Positions 33,903 to 42,500 are shown, counted from the first letter of the stretch. The stretch is DNA of 64,000 bases from Clostridiaceae bacterium AM27-36LB (GCA_003480725.1 QUJQ01000001.1:372001-436000), one strand, 5' to 3'. Notes: generated by a model from the sequence alone, not told the origin. A program made the numbers and translations.

Positions 33903-35130
33903 ATTGTATGACTATCAAATAGTAGCAGTAAAAAAAATGAGAAATGGTTGTATTCTGTGTGGCGGCGTTGGAAGCGGAAAATCAAGAACAGCATTAGCTT
34001 ATTACTATCTCCAGAATGGCGGAAATCCGGATTGCTTGATGGGGGTTGAGGATTATGTTGCGATGGACGATCCCCCAAAGGACTTATACATCATCACAAC
34101 AGCCAGAAAGCGGGACACGATGGAATGGGAGGGTGATCTTTCGCCTTTCCTTCTTTCGGTTCACGAGGATGTCAATCTATATTCAAATCAGATTGTCGTG
34201 GATTCCTGGAATAATATCAAGAAGTACGAGGATGTAAAGGATGCTTTCTTTATATTTGACGAGCAGAGAGTGATAGGCTCCGGAGCTTGGGTGAAGGCGT
34301 TTTTGAAAATCACCAAATCAAATCAGTGGATTCTATTGTCTGCAACTCCGGGAGATACCTGGCAGGATTATATTCCGGCATTCATCGCAAATGGGTTTTA
34401 CAAAAACCGGACAGAATTCATCCGAGAACATGTGGTTTATAGTCGATTCAGTAAATACCCAAAGATTGACCGATATTTGAATACTGGGAGATTGATTCGA
34501 CTCAGAAATCGTATTTTGGTGAATATGGATTTCAAGCGTCAGACGGTTTCTCATCACGAAGATATATTTGTTCGATACAGCATAGAGCGATACAAAGATG
34601 TTGGACGAACACGATGGGACCCGTATAAGAATGAGCCGATTGCGAATGCCGCCGGTCTTTGCTATGTATGGCGGAAAATTGTGAATACGGACGAGTCACG
34701 ACAGATCGCCTTGATGGAAATTGTAGAGAAGCATCCCAGAGCCATTATATTTTACAACTTTGATTATGAGCTGGAGCTTTTGAACGGGTTGTTTCGAATT
34801 TATGAAGACGATGGAGTCTTTGAAATTGCAGAGTGGAATGGTCACAAACACCAGCCAATCCCAGAGTCGAAAAACTGGGTGTATCTTGTTCAGTACAATG
34901 CTGGAGCGGAAGGATGGAACTGCATCAAGACAGATACCATTATATTCTACTCACAGAACTATTCTTACAAAATCATGCAGCAATCTGCGGGGCGAATAGA
35001 CAGGTTGAATACGCCATTCAAAGATTTGTATTACTATCACTTGAAATCTCGTAGTGGGATTGATTTGGCAATTAGTAAGGCACTGAAAGATAAGAGAGAT
35101 TTTAATGAATCGAGGTTTGTGAAGTGGTGA
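33892..35130 (+). CDS. SF2 DNA helicase
   Basis: 412 residues from ATG 33892 inside the upstream gene's end. Motifs in order: Q-like YDYQIVAV, Walker A GGVGSGKSRT, Walker B FIFDEQ (DEQ instead of DExH), motif III LLSATPG, motif V-like NAGAEGWN and motif VI QSAGRIDR. Resembles SNF2/phage helicases of replication modules. Confidence 0.85.
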   Translation: MAVELYDYQIVAVKKMRNGCILCGGVGSGKSRTALAYYYLQNGGNPDCLMGVEDYVAMDDPPKDLYIITTARKRDTMEWEGDLSPFLLSVHEDVNLYSNQIVVDSWNNIKKYEDVKDAFFIFDEQRVIGSGAWVKAFLKITKSNQWILLSATPGDTWQDYIPAFIANGFYKNRTEFIREHVVYSRFSKYPKIDRYLNTGRLIRLRNRILVNMDFKRQTVSHHEDIFVRYSIERYKDVGRTRWDPYKNEPIANAAGLCYVWRKIVNTDESRQIALMEIVEKHPRAIIFYNFDYELELLNGLFRIYEDDGVFEIAEWNGHKHQPIPESKNWVYLVQYNAGAEGWNCIKTDTIIFYSQNYSYKIMQQSAGRIDRLNTPFKDLYYYHLKSRSGIDLAISKALKDKRDFNESRFVKW

Positions 35131-35143
35131 AAGGAGATCAACC

Positions 35144-35302
35144 ATGAACGAAGAGTATTTGGAAGTGGATTTTAAAAAGTATTGTAAAACCTGTAAACAC
35201 AAGGAATTGGGAGAAAAATTCGACCCATGTAATGAATGCTTGGATTATGGATACAATCTCAATTCCCAGAAACCTATGAAGTGGGAGGAAAAGAAAAAAT
35301 GA
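35144..35302 (+). CDS. Small cysteine-rich protein
   Basis: 52 residues, CKTC-KHK and CNEC form a probable zinc site. AAAGGAG upstream; ATGA overlap with the next gene. Confidence 0.55.
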   Translation: MNEEYLEVDFKKYCKTCKHKELGEKFDPCNECLDYGYNLNSQKPMKWEEKKK

Positions 35303-35826
35303 GCTATCAATATGACCGATATTTGGCGCAACATAAATCCAACGTTGAAGCCGGATTTCGTTGGTTGCAGAAAAATCTTCCTGAAATTACAGAGGGCAGT
35401 GGTGCGGAACACAATATCGTATTTGCACATGACCAATCCAAAACGGAGCCCGATGAGTATGGCCCCTATGATATTTATTTTTATGGAGGCAATCGCTCTT
35501 ATGGAGTAGTTGAGGATTTCAGAAAAGCTTGGCTGTTACATATTCATCGAAACCCTCATCATTGGCAGTATTGGGTGCTTATCAATGACGATCCCGAAGA
35601 AGGAGAAATCATTTTGGAAATGCCTTACTGTTATATTCTGGAGATGATTTGTGATTGGTGGTCCTTTAGCTGGTTTAAAGGGAACCTGCTGGAGATCTTC
35701 TCTTGGTATGAGGAGCGGAAAAGCTATATAAAACTGCATCCGAATACGAGAAGATTGGTGGAGGATATCTTAGGACGTATCAAAAATAAGCTTGGGGAGG
35801 TGATAGTGAATGAAATCAACAGATAG
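35299..35826 (+). CDS. DUF5662-like protein, possible HD-type metal site
   Basis: 175 residues from ATG 35299. AHDQSKTEPDEYGPYDIYFYG and LLHIHRNPHHWQYWVL, with spaced His and Asp, match DUF5662-like phage proteins and suggest a metal-dependent phosphohydrolase (inference). Located among nucleotide-metabolism genes. Confidence 0.7.
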   Translation: MSYQYDRYLAQHKSNVEAGFRWLQKNLPEITEGSGAEHNIVFAHDQSKTEPDEYGPYDIYFYGGNRSYGVVEDFRKAWLLHIHRNPHHWQYWVLINDDPEEGEIILEMPYCYILEMICDWWSFSWFKGNLLEIFSWYEERKSYIKLHPNTRRLVEDILGRIKNKLGEVIVNEINR

Positions 35827-36010
35827 TGTTATTGTGAGTTGGGATTTTTCTCATGGGAAAGACGCTGGCGTTCTGATTGTTGGAAGGCAGCAAAAAGGAA
35901 GGGTAGAAATTATCAATGCCTATCAAGGGGAAGAAGCCAAAGAAATTTATCAAAAGCTGGTATTCCCCAAATCTAAGAAAATCAATTACAGCGAGGAGAA
36001 AACCACATGA
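35810..36010 (+). CDS. Small phage protein, unknown
   Basis: 66 residues, SVIVSWDFSHGKDAGVLIVGR has the look of a strand-loop-strand RNase H-like start but is too short for an enzyme. Overlaps both neighbours. Confidence 0.5.
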   Translation: MKSTDSVIVSWDFSHGKDAGVLIVGRQQKGRVEIINAYQGEEAKEIYQKLVFPKSKKINYSEEKTT

Positions 36011-36198
36011 AGCAACCGAAAAAATTGACCAGAGAGCAAAAAGAATGCTTATCTGCTCATTATTTAAACTGTAAAGATTGGATGTTGGTTGAGGAGACAG
36101 AGTTCTATTATCGCATTATCAATAAGAATACGGGTGTGATAAAGAGTGTAGATAAATTCAGAAGAGTAAGAAGGAGAAAAAATCATGAGAACAATTAA
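36007..36198 (+). CDS. Small basic protein resembling DUF6906
   Basis: 63 residues, KKLTREQKECLSAHYLNCKDWMLVEETEFYYRIINKNTG, with a helix followed by a beta hairpin. Similar short proteins in Firmicute phages are called DUF6906; assignment from memory. Confidence 0.55.
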   Translation: MKQPKKLTREQKECLSAHYLNCKDWMLVEETEFYYRIINKNTGVIKSVDKFRRVRRRKNHENN

Positions 36199-36739
36199 AA
36201 ACAACTGGAAAGTAGCTTTAATTGTAGCAGTCGGTATTATTGCTATTATTTTGTTAGGTGTGTTTTGTATACAGAGTTCCCAGAACAGAGCATTTACCTT
36301 GGAAGAGCAAGTTAATACTGCTGATTCTGACATCAAAGTTCAGGAAAAACGACGTGTAGATTTGGTTTACAACCTTGCTAATTGTGTTAAGCAGTACGAT
36401 AAGCATGAAGCGGAAACATTGACGGCGATTGTTGAAAATAGAGGCTCTACCGGTGATATCGAAAACGTTACTACAGCTATCACGGCGGTGTCAGAAGCGT
36501 ATCCAGAATTAAAATCTAATGAAAATTATAAAGAGTTAATGAATGAACTTTCAATTACAGAAAATTTAATTGCAGAATATCGGAGTAACTACAATAAGCA
36601 GGTAAAAGAATACAACCGATATATACGCAAATTCCCGACAAGATTTTTTCTCAATATTCTCGGATATGAGGTTCGGGGATATACCTATCTTGACTATAGT
36701 GCTCCTGCCGATGCTCCGCAGAATCTGTTTGGAGAGTAA
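36185..36739 (+). CDS. LemA family protein
   Basis: 184 residues. N-terminal transmembrane helix (VALIVAVGIIAIILLGVFC), then the LemA core: RRVDLVYNLANCVKQYDKHE, NELSITENLIAEYRSNYNKQVKEYNRYIRKFP and the end YSAPADAPQNLFGE. LemA proteins are cellular membrane-associated proteins of poorly known function, seldom seen in phages. Coupled with the following membrane protein. Confidence 0.88.
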   Translation: MRTIKNNWKVALIVAVGIIAIILLGVFCIQSSQNRAFTLEEQVNTADSDIKVQEKRRVDLVYNLANCVKQYDKHEAETLTAIVENRGSTGDIENVTTAITAVSEAYPELKSNENYKELMNELSITENLIAEYRSNYNKQVKEYNRYIRKFPTRFFLNILGYEVRGYTYLDYSAPADAPQNLFGE

Positions 36740-36744
36740 AAGCT

Positions 36745-37509
36745 ATGAGAGGACGCAAGCGTAGAAGTTTTGATTTCGGGAATTTCGAGATTACGAAACG
36801 GGAAATACTGGTAAGTGTATCGATTGTCGCTATTATGCTTCTGATTGGAGTCCTTATTGCTGGAAAAATTTCGGATTATCAATTGGATAAAAATGAAAAA
36901 TACAACAAGGCGATAAAAATAGAATCGCAGGAACTGTTTGAGTACGGAATGAGGACTAATGCCGGGAACGCTTTTGTATATGGCGATTTGAAAGCGGTCG
37001 ATACAGTTACATATCCTGAAATTGGTGGAGAATACATTTATATTGAAAAAGTGAAAGAACGATATACAATGCATACTCGCCAGGTTGCACATACAACAAC
37101 TACGAATGGAAAAACCCATACTTACTATACAACGGAAACCTATTGGACATGGGATTATGCTGGTAGTGAGGAACGGATATGTGATGAAATATCATTTTTA
37201 AATCACGTTTTTTCAGTTAGTAAAATCGACCTGCCGGGAAAGGAGTATATAGACACTGTTAAAGAATCCAGCCACATTCGTTATAAGTATTATGGAGTTG
37301 GTTTAAACTTTACCGGAACCATATTTACAGAACTGGCTGATAAAACAATAGCCGATAACTCACCATTTTATGAAAATATGAAGATTGATGAAACCGTAGA
37401 ATACTTAGAAACCGATTTTGCAATGTGGATATTCTGGATTATTTGGATGGTCTTAATTGGAGTCTGTGTCTACAGTTTCTATTATATCGACAACAAATGG
37501 CTTGAGTAA
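36745..37509 (+). CDS. Membrane protein next to LemA
   Basis: 254 residues. One transmembrane helix near the N-terminus (ILVSVSIVAIMLLIGVLI) and one near the C-terminus (MWIFWIIWMVLIGVCVYSFY) enclose an about 170-residue outer or inner domain with GGEYIYIEKVKERYTMHTRQ. Layout recalls GIDE-type proteins that often neighbour LemA, but this is weak. Probably works with LemA. Confidence 0.55.
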   Translation: MRGRKRRSFDFGNFEITKREILVSVSIVAIMLLIGVLIAGKISDYQLDKNEKYNKAIKIESQELFEYGMRTNAGNAFVYGDLKAVDTVTYPEIGGEYIYIEKVKERYTMHTRQVAHTTTTNGKTHTYYTTETYWTWDYAGSEERICDEISFLNHVFSVSKIDLPGKEYIDTVKESSHIRYKYYGVGLNFTGTIFTELADKTIADNSPFYENMKIDETVEYLETDFAMWIFWIIWMVLIGVCVYSFYYIDNKWLE

Positions 37510-37612
37510 TTGGAGAATTTGGGAGAGGGTCGAGCAATAATGAGGGCGACCACAAGGCGGATATAGTAGTTGCATAAGGGATGAGTCCGCTATAAGAAAG
37601 GAGAAAAAACGT

Positions 37613-38680
37613 ATGAATCTTAAATCAGTGAAAATTATTGCAGTAGATTTCGATGGAACTTTATGTGAGAACAACTGGCCAGGGATCGGAGCGCCGAACG
37701 AAGAACTGATAGAGTATCTTCGTAATCGGAAAAAGGATGGAGATAAGTTGATTCTGTGGACCTGCCGCGTGGAAGACATGCTTCAAAAAGCTGTTGAGTG
37801 GTGTAAGGAGAGAAATCTGGTGTTTGATGCGGTCAATGAGAATCTTCCGGAAATCATCGAGAACTTTGGTTCTGATACCAGAAAGATTTTTGCAGATGAG
37901 TATATAGATGACCGGAATATTCCTTTGTCATCCTGCCGGGAAAAATCCAATACGCAGACATGGGCTGAAAAAGAGGTAGAGATTGCTTGTGAGAACGAAA
38001 GAAAAGCCTCCGGAACAAAAGAAAGGGAGTGGGATTATGGTTGCGTCTGCTACGAAAGTGCTCTGAAAGCCTATCACAGTCTGTCCGAGGACGGCCATAG
38101 CGGTTTCAGTATCGGTATGACTAAATATATTCTGAATCGCCTAATTGACGGAAAGCCACTTACATCGATCGAGGATACAGAGGATGTTTGGAGTGATATT
38201 ACGGACCTTTCGGGATATCGCGGTGAAATTGTAAACTATCAGTGTAAGCGAATGAGTTCTCTTTTCAAATATGTATATTCTGATGGAACCGTAAAGTATC
38301 ACGATGTAGATAGATACTGTGGAATCAATATGAACAATCCACATGATTCCTATCATAGTAGCTTGATCAATCGGGTAATGGAAGAGAAGTTCCCTATTAC
38401 CATGCCATATTTTCCGGCAAGTAAACCATTTAAGGTCTATTGCGAAGATTTTTTAGTTGATCCGGAAAATGGAGATTACGACACAGTTGGAATTTTCTAT
38501 ACAATTACACCAGAAGACTGTACAGTGGAGCTTAATCGCTTCTTTAAAGAAGAAAATGACGAATTTGTTGAAATAACCAAGGCTGAGTATGATATGAGGA
38601 AGCATTGCCATGGCTGTTTCGGAGCCGCTAATAATGATTGTCTGCGTTGCGAGGAGGAGCTTCAGTATGAATCGGAATAG
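37613..38680 (+). CDS. HAD-superfamily phosphatase fused to a phage-specific domain
   Basis: 355 residues. N-terminal HAD domain: VDFDGTLCE (motif I), WTCRVEDM (motif II) and KIFADEYIDDRN (motif IV region). From about residue 130 a second domain follows (WDYGCVCYESALKAYHSLSEDGHSGFS...), found in other phage proteins in my memory, ending in a CHGCFG...CLRC zinc-like cluster. Likely nucleotide or sugar phosphate hydrolase. The 103 bases before it hold no gene. Confidence 0.7.
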   Translation: MNLKSVKIIAVDFDGTLCENNWPGIGAPNEELIEYLRNRKKDGDKLILWTCRVEDMLQKAVEWCKERNLVFDAVNENLPEIIENFGSDTRKIFADEYIDDRNIPLSSCREKSNTQTWAEKEVEIACENERKASGTKEREWDYGCVCYESALKAYHSLSEDGHSGFSIGMTKYILNRLIDGKPLTSIEDTEDVWSDITDLSGYRGEIVNYQCKRMSSLFKYVYSDGTVKYHDVDRYCGINMNNPHDSYHSSLINRVMEEKFPITMPYFPASKPFKVYCEDFLVDPENGDYDTVGIFYTITPEDCTVELNRFFKEENDEFVEITKAEYDMRKHCHGCFGAANNDCLRCEEELQYESE

Positions 38681-38705
38681 GTTTATCCAGGGATAAAAAG
38701 GTGAC

Positions 38706-38987
38706 ATTCAATTTTCTGAAAAAGAAAGACGGCGTATTATTCACAGAAGCCTTCAAAAACATTCCTGGAAAACAAAATGTACGGTGGCAATGGAGGAATT
38801 TGCAGAGCTTCAGCAGCAGATCAGCAAACAGGTTCGAGGTTATGGCGATAGAATTGGACTCTTGGAAGAGATGGCAGATGCTTATATTTGTCCGAACTTC
38901 CTGGAGTCCATTTTTGATATTAAGCCAGAGGATTTACAGAAAGCCATTGATGTGAAGCTGGAACGGGAAAGGAGAAATTGTCAGTAA
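38706..38987 (+). CDS. MazG-like nucleotide pyrophosphohydrolase with no normal start codon
   Basis: The homologous reading, FSEKERRRIIHRSLQKHSWK then TVAMEEFAELQQQISKQVRG and LLEEMADAYICPNFLE, shows the MazG EExxE and ExxD metal motifs. No ATG/GTG/TTG precedes this N-terminus in frame. A well-placed ATG at 38667 with GAGGAGG runs into TAA at 38694. Options: an ATT start at 38706 (AAAAAGG just upstream), a late GTG at 38784 that removes 26 residues, or inactivation by the stop. The family removes unusual NTPs. Confidence 0.6.
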   Translation: MQFSEKERRRIIHRSLQKHSWKTKCTVAMEEFAELQQQISKQVRGYGDRIGLLEEMADAYICPNFLESIFDIKPEDLQKAIDVKLERERRNCQ

Positions 38988-39259
38988 TGGGATTATCAAA
39001 ACTTTCAGAAGAATGCAAGAATTGCCCGTTTGTCAGTCGGTGTAAAAATAAGCGAATGGAAGCACTGGCGTATATGACTGAAACACAAGTTTTAGCAAAC
39101 GCGGCAGGTCCAAGTTTCGAAAACTTAGCAGCGCCTTTATTACGAGAAACTATGACAATTATGGTAAACGGTACGCCAACCAAGGTTTATAAAGACGAAA
39201 TAGAAAAACAGATTTATTCCCAGTTATATTCAGGGTTAGGCTTGAAATTAGGAAGTTAA
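38987..39259 (+). CDS. Small protein with CxxC-x5-C motif
   Basis: 90 residues from ATG 38987, MGLSKLSEECKNCPFVSRCKNKRME, a probable metal-binding head, then a helical body. I recall a family with this N-terminus in Clostridial phages. TAATG overlap with the MazG-like gene. Confidence 0.55.
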   Translation: MGLSKLSEECKNCPFVSRCKNKRMEALAYMTETQVLANAAGPSFENLAAPLLRETMTIMVNGTPTKVYKDEIEKQIYSQLYSGLGLKLGS

Positions 39260-39274
39260 AAAAGGAGAAAGTTT

Positions 39275-39601
39275 ATGAATGAAAAACATTTGAGTCCTCT
39301 ACCACAGTATCATATCGACAGAGATAAACTGTGTGAGATTGTAAAAGAAACCGTTGGCTACGATAGACTTATGGACGCATTCTGTCATGGAACTGTCGTT
39401 TGTGATGAATTTGCTTGGTTTTCTAACTCCGACGAGTATTACATCATCCATTTGGAAAGTGGCATGATGGTAAATTGGTATAAACATCTCGGAAGGACAA
39501 ACACTTGCTCACAGAAAGACAGAACTATTGATGATTATTACGAGTTCTTCAGATTATTTAAAGAAGAATTGGACTATTTTGAGAGGAAAAATTGCGAATG
39601 A
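39275..39601 (+). CDS. Phage protein, unknown
   Basis: 108 residues, soluble, alpha/beta (DEYYIIHLESGMMVNWYKHLG). AAAGGAG upstream. No family recognised. Confidence 0.55.
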   Translation: MNEKHLSPLPQYHIDRDKLCEIVKETVGYDRLMDAFCHGTVVCDEFAWFSNSDEYYIIHLESGMMVNWYKHLGRTNTCSQKDRTIDDYYEFFRLFKEELDYFERKNCE

Positions 39602-39616
39602 AGAGAGGAGAAAGCG

Positions 39617-39892
39617 ATGATTGAAAGTTTGTTAAAAGAACTGGGAGAACGCCATTTTGAAATTCTTTGGAGATATGAGAGCGCAACGAATTCTATCGTT
39701 ATTCAGATGGATAAAAGAGACTGTCATCAACGGCATAGGTTGGTTCGTAAAGTTATGTTCGATGACTTTCGTCGTATTAGAAGCAATCAGTTTGAATTTG
39801 TTATAGTTCAATTTTTAAAAGACATGGCTCAGGAATTGGAGTATCAAATTAAAGTTGCAGCGGAACCCATGAAAGGAGAAGACAATGATTAA
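39617..39892 (+). CDS. Phage protein, unknown
   Basis: 91 residues with RHRLVRKVMFDDFRRIRSN and an amphipathic C-terminal helix. Overlaps the next gene by 8 bases, and shares its ribosome site region AAAGGAG. Confidence 0.5.
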   Translation: MIESLLKELGERHFEILWRYESATNSIVIQMDKRDCHQRHRLVRKVMFDDFRRIRSNQFEFVIVQFLKDMAQELEYQIKVAAEPMKGEDND

Positions 39893-40571
39893 AATTGAAA
39901 ATGTTGAAGTTATGGGATGGGAACACGCTATCCGCGGAATGCGGAATCCGATGAACAGTTGGGAGAAATCGGATAGTGGAATCTGCAAAGGTGGGGATGA
40001 TGGTATCGGATGTGAGAACTGTGCCAATTATGATTCCTGCGAGCATACATATGATCATTCCTGGCAGCTCGGTAAAGCAGACCACGATTTGATGATGCGG
40101 CTTGCGGATGCGAGGTATCGGCGAATGATTACGGTGAATCTGGACATCACGGCTCCGTTGTATTGGTGGAAAGATTTTTATACCTACGAGGTTGGTATAG
40201 CTGTTGATACTCGCTCTGCGATGTCTGAACTGGCTGCGAAGGCGTTTACATTGGACGATTTCTCATGTGAGCATCTGGTCGACGAAGGTGACAACTGCTG
40301 GTTTTGTAATTTGGACGTCATCATCGATTCATTAAATTCGGCACGAGAGATGTTTTTAATAACCAAAGACAAGAAATATTGGTGGCAGATGATTCAGCTT
40401 CTTCCCGCGTCCTATCATAATCAGAAACGTACTGTGATGACGAATTATGAAACACTAACCAGTGTTTATCCCATGCTAAGAAATCATGAGCTGGATGAGT
40501 GGGTAAAATTCTGCAAGTGGATTGAGGCGCTTCCATATTCAGACATTATCATTGGTAGAATGTGGAGATAA
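39885..40571 (+). CDS. Conserved phage enzyme-like protein, unknown
   Basis: 228 residues. VEVMGWEHAIRGMRNPMNSW, RRMITVNLDITAPLYWWKDFYTYEVG and LLPASYHNQKRTVMTNYE are strongly patterned. The layout faintly recalls flavin-dependent thymidylate synthase (ThyX), but the RHRx7S signature is absent, so I leave it unassigned. Contains two cysteine pairs (CENCANYDSC). Last gene before a 360-base gap. Confidence 0.55.
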   Translation: MIKIENVEVMGWEHAIRGMRNPMNSWEKSDSGICKGGDDGIGCENCANYDSCEHTYDHSWQLGKADHDLMMRLADARYRRMITVNLDITAPLYWWKDFYTYEVGIAVDTRSAMSELAAKAFTLDDFSCEHLVDEGDNCWFCNLDVIIDSLNSAREMFLITKDKKYWWQMIQLLPASYHNQKRTVMTNYETLTSVYPMLRNHELDEWVKFCKWIEALPYSDIIIGRMWR

Positions 40572-40655
40572 AGAGTGAAAAATAAATTAAAGCAAAAACA
40601 CCATTTAAGCAAACACAAATAGGGAGTCAAACGGCTCCCGAAAAAAAGTAATATT

Positions 40656-40840
40656 AAAAACAGCAACATTGACTGTCATCCTGTGACTAAATAAACCATG
40701 GTTTATACCAATGATAAGAGTCCGGGCTCAAAGTCCCACTTGTTTGTGCTTGAAAGGATGACGGCACATATAAACATACGGGGTCGAAACAAAGTTCGCC
40801 ATTCCTCCTCCCGTGCTCTGTAGTGTATTGCTGTTTCAAG
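40656..40840 (+). ncRNA. Candidate structured RNA in a gene-free gap
   Basis: In the 359-base gap 40572-40930. P1: 658-666 with 828-836 of 40k (AAACAGCAA/TTGCTGTTT, 9 bp). P2: 40673-40682 with 40755-40764 (10 bp, one G-U). P3: 40778-40783 with 40809-40814, enclosing a CGAA-type hairpin. A 16-bp perfect palindrome ATAAACCATGGTTTAT (40691-40706) lies inside P2. Together a three-way junction. A short hairpin GGGAG/CTCCC at 40622-40638 precedes it. No match to a known class could be established by eye. Confidence 0.45.
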
Positions 40841-40930
40841 ATTTATTATAAACAAATTAGAGGAGAGACACAACAAGCTTTTTCATGACTTATTTGTGCC
40901 TTGAGCGAAGCGAAAGGAATGGTGAAAAAC

Positions 40931-41131
40931 ATGATTCAATACTATGAGTCTATATTTTACAACACCTTGGAAGAACTATTAGCAACTTGGAAACCCAACC
41001 ATCCGGATGTTTTGCGGTTGAAAGCAAAATATGGAGAAGGTATTCAATTTAGTACCATCGCACATCGAAGTGGTGTGAAGCCTCAATTTGAACTGAGTTG
41101 CTACAAACTAAAAAAATTAAAAGGAGCGTAA
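40931..41131 (+). CDS. Small protein, possible HTH-like tail
   Basis: 66 residues from ATG 40931, with YESIFYNTLEELLATWKPNHPDV and a C-terminal GEGIQFSTIAHRSGVKPQF. AAAGGA lies 12 bases upstream, and alternative starts at 40919/40922 are too close to it. Unknown function. Confidence 0.5.
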   Translation: MIQYYESIFYNTLEELLATWKPNHPDVLRLKAKYGEGIQFSTIAHRSGVKPQFELSCYKLKKLKGA

Positions 41132-41133
41132 TA

Positions 41134-41352
41134 ATGACATCTATTCAATATGTGATTTTATTTAGCCTTGTATATCTTTATGTATATGCTCTGATTTGTA
41201 GAATCTGTAAATGCATTGAACATTGTGCTACCGCCAGAGCTTATTCTAAATTAAGAGAAAACGGAGTTATGACTAAAATGAGCGATGTTGAGGCGGGCAT
41301 TATTAAAATCGGAAAAGAGAAGGAGGATGCAAGAAAAAATGTGGAGTCATAA
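41134..41352 (+). CDS. Small membrane protein
   Basis: 72 residues from ATG 41134 (AAAAGGAG upstream). N-terminal transmembrane helix (IQYVILFSLVYLYVYALIC), a cysteine-rich juxtamembrane part and a charged tail. Unknown. Confidence 0.55.
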   Translation: MTSIQYVILFSLVYLYVYALICRICKCIEHCATARAYSKLRENGVMTKMSDVEAGIIKIGKEKEDARKNVES

Positions 41353-41659
41353 GTTAGTAAAAAATAAAATCCATGCCGTTCTGTTTATTCTTCTAGGAGC
41401 GTTGTCAGTCCCGATTGAATGGGATGCAACGTTCTTTTTATTTACCCTGATTATAGGTGGATATCTGTTCTTTTCGAAAGAGAATTGGATTTATGAAGGA
41501 GAGGAAGACGATGGGACGAGCCGAGAGAAGACGTGCTCAAAAGTTAAAGCAAAAAGAGAAAACCACTACATACAATCTCACAAAGGCACAACTCGATGTC
41601 ATGGTTCGGGAAAAAATCGGAGACGAACTTATCAGAGTAAAGCAGGAGGCTACCGATGA
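41339..41659 (+). CDS. Small membrane protein with a run-on C-terminus
   Basis: 106 residues from ATG 41339. The first 55 (MWSHKLVKNKIHAVLFILLG, FFLFTLIIGGYLFFSKENWIYE) form two short transmembrane segments and look complete; the remaining 50 are basic, low in order and read through the start of the next gene in another frame. Probably a lost stop codon after the membrane part. Confidence 0.5.
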   Translation: MWSHKLVKNKIHAVLFILLGALSVPIEWDATFFLFTLIIGGYLFFSKENWIYEGEEDDGTSREKTCSKVKAKRENHYIQSHKGTTRCHGSGKNRRRTYQSKAGGYR

Positions 41660-41885
41660 TGCGGTAAATACTGCGATGGTTCTGCTTCTGACTTTGCCAT
41701 TGGAAGTGTTGATGGACCATTATTGGACAAAATCCTATGCGAAGAGAATTCCGAAGTTCACCGAACGAGTTCTGGAATACTACGAACGCTGGCAAAATGG
41801 TGAGTTGGATATGGAAAAACTGAAAGAGGATTTGTGGGAATATGGTGGTGTGAAATTAGTTGAAAGTGAGGGTGAAGCAACATGA
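41511..41885 (+). CDS. Conserved phage protein, unknown
   Basis: 124 residues from ATG 41511. MGRAERRRAQKLKQKEKTTT (basic start), then TKAQLDVMVREKIGDELIRVK and PLEVLMDHYWTKSYAKRIP. Recalled from related gut phages. Overlaps its upstream neighbour by 149 bases. Confidence 0.6.
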   Translation: MGRAERRRAQKLKQKEKTTTYNLTKAQLDVMVREKIGDELIRVKQEATDDAVNTAMVLLLTLPLEVLMDHYWTKSYAKRIPKFTERVLEYYERWQNGELDMEKLKEDLWEYGGVKLVESEGEAT

Positions 41886-42019
41886 AATGTGTAATGGGAG
41901 TTATTGCGTGTATTGTTGGGCTCGTGGGTCTGATCGGACTGATTGTGTTAAAGGCGACCAGCTCTTCTGCAACTTATATGGACGATTCATTCCGGTGGGG
42001 AGGACGAGATGGGCGTTAA
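41882..42019 (+). CDS. 45-residue membrane peptide
   Basis: Single transmembrane helix (MGVIACIVGLVGLIGLIVL) plus a short polar tail. Overlaps both the previous and next genes by a few bases, which supports coupled translation. Confidence 0.5.
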   Translation: MKCVMGVIACIVGLVGLIGLIVLKATSSSATYMDDSFRWGGRDGR

Positions 42020-42212
42020 AAATGATTATCGTAAAAATGCAGAAGGGTATTCCGATCCGACTGCCTGTGAAGCACTGAGAAACATTGAGCGGGAAGAAGA
42101 ACGGTTCCATAAGCTGCTGGATACGATTTTTACTCTTTGTGAACTGTCCGACTTCCACGTTGAAGAGCGGATCGTCATCAAGGACAAACGAACCGGGCGA
42201 ATTTGGAGGTAG
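42009..42212 (+). CDS. Small conserved phage protein
   Basis: 67 residues, KNAEGYSDPTACEALRNIEREEERFHKLL, a pattern I recall as common in gut siphoviruses, ending in a short beta strand region. Function unknown. Confidence 0.6.
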   Translation: MGVKNDYRKNAEGYSDPTACEALRNIEREEERFHKLLDTIFTLCELSDFHVEERIVIKDKRTGRIWR

Positions 42213-42215
42213 CTT

Positions 42216-42479
42216 ATGGATATGACTGATTTACAGCGAGCGATTGATACACTTGTAGAAGTTTGGGAAAAGTTTACAGCATCTATAAAAGAGATGGCGG
42301 ATGCTCTGAACAAGGCGTTTGGAGTTTCGACACCTGAGAAAGAGAAGAAAAAGAGTCTAGGTTCTCCGGCTCGATATGGGATGTCTTTGCGGAAATCTCG
42401 AAGAGAATCCTTCGTTAAGCAGTATTCGTATCGGCCAATTGTTCAGAAACACTTACCTTATCAGAGAAGGAACTATTGA
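42216..42479 (+). CDS. Small phage protein, basic C-terminus
   Basis: 87 residues. N-terminal amphipathic helices (LQRAIDTLVEVWEKFTASIKEMADALNKAF in pieces), C-terminal basic tail with RKSRRESFVKQYSYRP. Last gene before the repeat array. Confidence 0.5.
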   Translation: MDMTDLQRAIDTLVEVWEKFTASIKEMADALNKAFGVSTPEKEKKKSLGSPARYGMSLRKSRRESFVKQYSYRPIVQKHLPYQRRNY

Positions 42480-42500
42480 AAATCGTCCGTACAAAGCTTG

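Noticed and set aside
39885-40571. ThyX thymidylate synthase
   Set aside because: Only a loose pattern; the RHRx7S signature is missing.
40656-40840. Hammerhead ribozyme or group I intron
   Set aside because: GUCGAAAC and ATGATAAGAG fragments looked similar, but the CUGANGA/GAAA core or P7/P3 pairing could not be assembled.
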